A DNA stretch of 64,000 nt from Carex sylvatica (Eukaryota; Streptophyta; Magnoliopsida; Poales; Cyperaceae). This document shows positions 60,302 through 64,000 of this stretch, one piece after another. Where the stretch lies: NCBI GenBank assembly GCA_964058845.1, contig CAXKVR010000276.1:1-64000 (forward strand). Reading direction: 5' to 3'. Position numbers and translations under genes: made by a program. The notes beneath the pieces were generated by a model. That model saw nothing but the letters and a program-made list of their open reading frames with translations, had not been told where the DNA came from and did no database searches. Position 1 is the first letter of the stretch. Every line of letters begins with the position of its first letter.

Positions 60302-61393
60302 CCGAAATTTTTATTAATACCCAAAAATTCTATCAAATTACTTAATCTATTCAATTTTGAGTTGAATTTCGAAAAATACTCTGTCCGGTTAATAAATAAC
60401 CGGACTGATTGATTTTGTCCAGTTAATAACTAACCGGACAAGATCTAACCCATTTCAAGAATTTTGTCCGGTTAATAATTAACCGGACTCAATCTATCCA
60501 ACTTTTTTTTTTAATATTTTTTATATTGAAATATTAGAAATGTTGAATATATTTCTTTGAAAATAGAAGGAATACAATATAATTTGATTTATTAGAAAGA
60601 CTGCAACAAATAATCCGGATTAACATTTTTCAGATCATATTTTTCGCGGCTGTAAGAAAAATTAATATATTTCTTTATGTGTTATTGGAAAAAAAAAAAA
60701 AATACTTGGATTCTGAGTTATTGATCCCGGTTCAAAAGTCACTTCTATGTAAATATATAAAATATTATCTATCTTCTAGTACATTTAATTTCTAAAAAGT
60801 TGTATTATTTTTGAAAAAAAAAAACATAAAAGTTTAAGTTATTTAATAATTATTATTAAAAAGAATTTTGATATAACTTTTTAGAAATTAAATGTACTAG
60901 AAGAATCACAATATTTTCTGTTTTACTTAGAAGTGGCTTTTGAACCGCAATCAATAACTCACATTCAAAGTATTTTTTTTTTTCAATAAAACATAAAGAA
61001 ATATATTAATTTTTCTTACAACCGCGAAAAATTCGATTTGAAAAATATTGATCTAGGTTATTTGTTGCAGTCTTTCTAATAAATCAAATTATACTGTATT
61101 CTTTCTATTTTCAAAGAAATATATTCAATATTTATAATATTTCAATATAAAAAAAAAAATTTAAAGATTTCTGTTTTGTAAAAAAAAAAAAAGTTAGATA
61201 GATTGAGTCTGGTTAATTATTAATCAGACAAAATTTTTGAAATAGGTTAGATCCTATCCGGTTAGTTATTAACCGGACAAAATCAATTAGTCCGGTTATT
61301 TATTAACCGGACAGGGCATTTTTCGAAATCTAACTCAAAATTGGATAGATTCAATAATTTGATAGAATGTTTGGATATTAATAAAAATTTCGT
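60302..61393. mobile_element. 1.1 kb fold-back (Mutator-type) with perfect 9-bp TSD
   Basis: The direct repeat TAAACTATA lies at 60293-60301 and 61394-61402. The ends CCGAAATTTTTATTAATACCC and (G)GATATTAATAAAAATTTCG are inverted. Each arm carries three to four copies of gtccggttaataa-taaccggac. The inner arms (atattagaaatgttgaatatatttctttgaaaatag and complement) match those of 7111-8247. There is no coding capacity. Confidence 0.92.
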
Positions 61394-61402
61394 TAAACTA
61401 TA

Positions 61403-63300
61403 CTCCAAAACTCAATGTTTTACTCGATTGAAATAGTGTAAGGTTAATCGTTTTGGTTTACCATTGTATGTGTTCAATGTTTTAAAAAATATATTTATGT
61501 TAAAAAATTTCTATATAAATTGTTTAATTTTAAAGTTAACATTTTTTCAACTTATATATCTTTTTTTTGAACAGGTCACAAAAATCGAGACCTAATATAT
61601 AAACAGGAAGAAAATTTCACCTTTCCATCCTACACGCATTTAAATGTTTACTACAATTTGTATTAATTATATTTTATATCCAAGATTATGAAATATGCAA
61701 TCACAAAATGTTTTGATAAATTAGGGGAAGCTATACAAGACTGAAAAATAATAGTATTTATGCAACTCTGTTGGGCTATCTGAATTGAATAGAAAATTTT
61801 AGAAAAATAAAACAAGCTATGCATAGTGAGGTTAGAAATTATGTTCTAACTAAAAAGTATTGATAGCTGTTTATACTAATTTCATGGTTTACAAAAATAG
61901 AATTTATGAAAAATACCTAAATATTAAAATATAATGAAATAAATCAAGTCGAAGCACTTAGCACTCCACAGTCCAATTTACAAACCTCTTAATAGAGTTG
62001 AATGATATTTAATCTTCTGTTTCCATAATTGTGTATACAAAATTGTATCTGCTCTCTTTAGTGAGAAATTTTACTTTCAATGAATCCGCTACACATGAGT
62101 TACGCTGTTTAGTTTATAATAGATCTAAGTACGCTTTGCTTTGGTGGTCGGATATCCATTGCATCGAATTCGTATCCTCTAAGATATCTCAAACTTGCTT
62201 GACTTTATGGAAAATCCAAACCGTTTAAATAGGTACTACACGAATCTAAAAGCACACATAATACTGACCCCCTACATCACCCCCGAATTGGCACCGGACA
62301 CGTCGGTCACACAAAAGTTTAGATATATCAGAGAAACGAATTAGACAAATGTAACACACAGGAGCTGAGTCACACAAAGACAAGATCCACCCGTAACTCC
62401 TACCGACGCCATGAGTCAATCCTTCCACGTGGCAATGCACCATTCTCTCCCTAATATTCAAAAGCTCTACTGCTCTACAATGCTTTCAATTGGAAATATG
62501 ATGCAATTCATTATTTCCTCTTTACCATGTAAGGCAGTAATTGTTCTAATTTTTTGGCTTTTCGAATATAATAGAACAATTTATAATTATAGAGTTTAAA
62601 AACATAATGTGAACTTTAAAGTGTGACCTATGATCAATATGCTCAAATCTCAAAGTGATTTTATACTAAAAAAATAAATTCTATACATAAAAGAGAGAAA
62701 AGAGTACTTGGCAGTTTCATTTCTTGAAAAAAGCTCATTTATTTATTTATTAATAAAAAAAATTCTTTCTAGCTCCTACAAAAAAATTTAATTCATTACT
62801 TTTAAAGTTAGTCAACGCTTATATTAAGAACTCAAGTAATTTATTATTATAGTACAATTTATTGATTGAATAATGCAAAACTTATACATAACAACTTAAC
62901 ATCAAAATTCTTGTCAATGCTTGATTCAATTGTTTTAAGTTTTCAAATAAAAAGCAGGAAAAAATAACTATAATAAATATGATTAAGAACTGAAGCCTTT
63001 TTCACTATAAGGTTTTTTTTGTGGGTGCATTTATTCTCTTTTACTGATTTAATTCAAACTCATTTTAATGACTTCAATAATTAAATTATGTAACATTAGC
63101 ATCATGACTAATAAAAAAATTTACAATACTATAGAATAATATTAAATTAAGTAAAATTTCTCTACGAATGATATATTGGGACGTTGATGTTAATATAATG
63201 ATATATTGGGATATAAAATCATAAACATATTTTGAAAAATTTTACCATAAACACACAAAATTTGCAAATTTCATAATCTCTGAAATAACAGAGGATCAAA
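61403..63300. other. Intergenic stretch upstream of HPPD
   Basis: No gene was recognised. A T-tract near 61562 is followed by gaacAGGTCacaaaaatcgaGACCT, which resembles the 3' hairpin and tail of a minus-strand LINE-like retroposon. The frames at 62031-62228 and 62246-62461 have no identifiable domain. Confidence 0.5.
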
Positions 63301-63411
63301 ACCTCTCTCTTAAAACACCCCGCCTTTATCTCTAGTTCTCTACCAACCACCAACCCACAGTCCCACACCAACTACACCAAGTACATCTGAACACTACACG
63401 AGCCACAATTA

Positions 63412-63837
63412 ATGGGAGCTACACAAGAGCAACACGCAGCCATGAAACCCAACCCAAACCCAGAACCCCAAACCGGGTTCAAGCTAGTGGGTCACAAGAA
63501 CTTCACCCGGTCTAACCCCCGGTCCGACCGCTTCCCAGTTCTCGGCTTCCATCACATTGAATTCTGGACCAGTGATGCATCCACAGCTGCCGGGAGGTTC
63601 TCTTTCGGCCTCGGCATGCCTCTCACGGCCCGGTCCGACCTCTCCACCGGTAACCCGGTTCACGCCTCCTACCTGGTCCAGTCTGGCTCGTTGAAATTTT
63701 TATTCACGGCGCCTTATGGTAATGGTGCTGTGGATTTTGCTGGAGGTGGGGTCGCAGCGATACCGTCGTTTGATGCGGAGGTGTGTAGGAAATTTTTTGT
63801 TGATCATGGGCTTGCGGTACGGGCAATTGCTATACAG
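63412..63837 (+). CDS. HPPD: 4-hydroxyphenylpyruvate dioxygenase (HPPD), first coding exon, partial gene
   Basis: HPPD (EC 1.13.11.27) is an Fe(II) dioxygenase that turns 4-hydroxyphenylpyruvate into homogentisate, the head-group precursor for plastoquinone and tocopherols and a step in tyrosine breakdown (family knowledge). The 142 codons seen here match the N-terminal domain of plant HPPDs: FKLVGHKNFTRSNPRSDRFP (residues 23-42), GFHHIEFWTSDAS, RFSFGLGMPLTARSDLSTGN, HASYLVQSGSLKFLFTAPY, then IPSFDAEVCRKFFVDHGLAV and RAIAIQ. The coding exon ends at a good donor (CAG|GTTAGT, 63837/63838) in phase 0; other plant proteins continue here with VEDA. The iron ligands lie in the C-terminal domain, beyond the window. 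The ATG at 63412 is the first in frame; a second at 63442 would shorten a poorly conserved Pro/Asn-rich leader by ten residues. Confidence 0.93.
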
Positions 63838-64000
63838 GTTAGTACTACACTCTACACTGGAATTAGTTAATACTGATAAACCCAAAAAGTGGCCGTTCGG
63901 CAACAAAGAATTAAGAGTGAAAGATTAAGAGCTTAAGGAGCACTAAGAAACTGTCTTAATCCGTGAATAAATCCGTGAATAAAAGCTAAGGAAACTAAAG
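63838..64000 (+). other. Start of HPPD intron 1
   Basis: The sequence after GTTAGT has in-frame stops and no HPPD similarity, so it is taken as intron. The window ends before an acceptor is reached. Confidence 0.75.

Noticed and set aside
62246..62461. 71-codon minus-strand frame upstream of HPPD
   Set aside because: No recognisable domain and no conserved start context; probably chance.

Overview
This is a 64 kb piece of AT-rich plant nuclear DNA, almost certainly from a eudicot. The evidence is GT-AG introns in plant-type genes, a SAUR gene, a KUP/HAK/KT potassium transporter, an HPPD first exon, and a dense mixture of plant transposons. Everything here was read by eye with no alignment tool, so repeat boundaries are good to a few bases only where a target-site duplication (TSD) is named.

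Only three host genes are visible. A single-exon SAUR gene lies at 22840-23178 (+). A nine-exon potassium transporter runs on the minus strand from 49298 down to 39404; its introns 1 and 2 hold transposons. The first coding exon of 4-hydroxyphenylpyruvate dioxygenase (HPPD) lies at 63412-63837 (+), and that gene continues past the window. The three look independent; nothing suggests a cluster or shared pathway.

The rest is a layered transposon landscape. Left part (1-21 kb): a Mutator-like element carrying a 175-bp satellite, several fold-back MITEs, hAT-type non-autonomous elements and possible Helitron ends. Middle (21-37 kb): a solo LTR with a 5-bp TSD, the SAUR gene, a tRNA-derived SINE with a 16-bp TSD, MITEs, then a 6.6 kb hAT element (30135-36749, 8-bp TSD) with a decayed transposase. 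A second solo LTR (32981-34403, 5-bp TSD) sits inside that transposase. Right part (37-64 kb): the transporter, a run of three related fold-back elements in TA repeats (50.1-51.4 kb), a second copy of the satellite-bearing element, a 5'-truncated L1-type LINE (54981-57526, 15-bp TSD), further MITEs and the HPPD start.

I found no operon, CRISPR array or multi-gene novel system. The most interesting signals are: quasi-palindrome arrays in two unrelated solo LTRs; four retroposon 3' ends that keep a hairpin of differing sequence just before the A-tail; three neighbouring fold-back elements that share an internal core; and a transporter intron whose obvious splice sites do not keep the reading frame.
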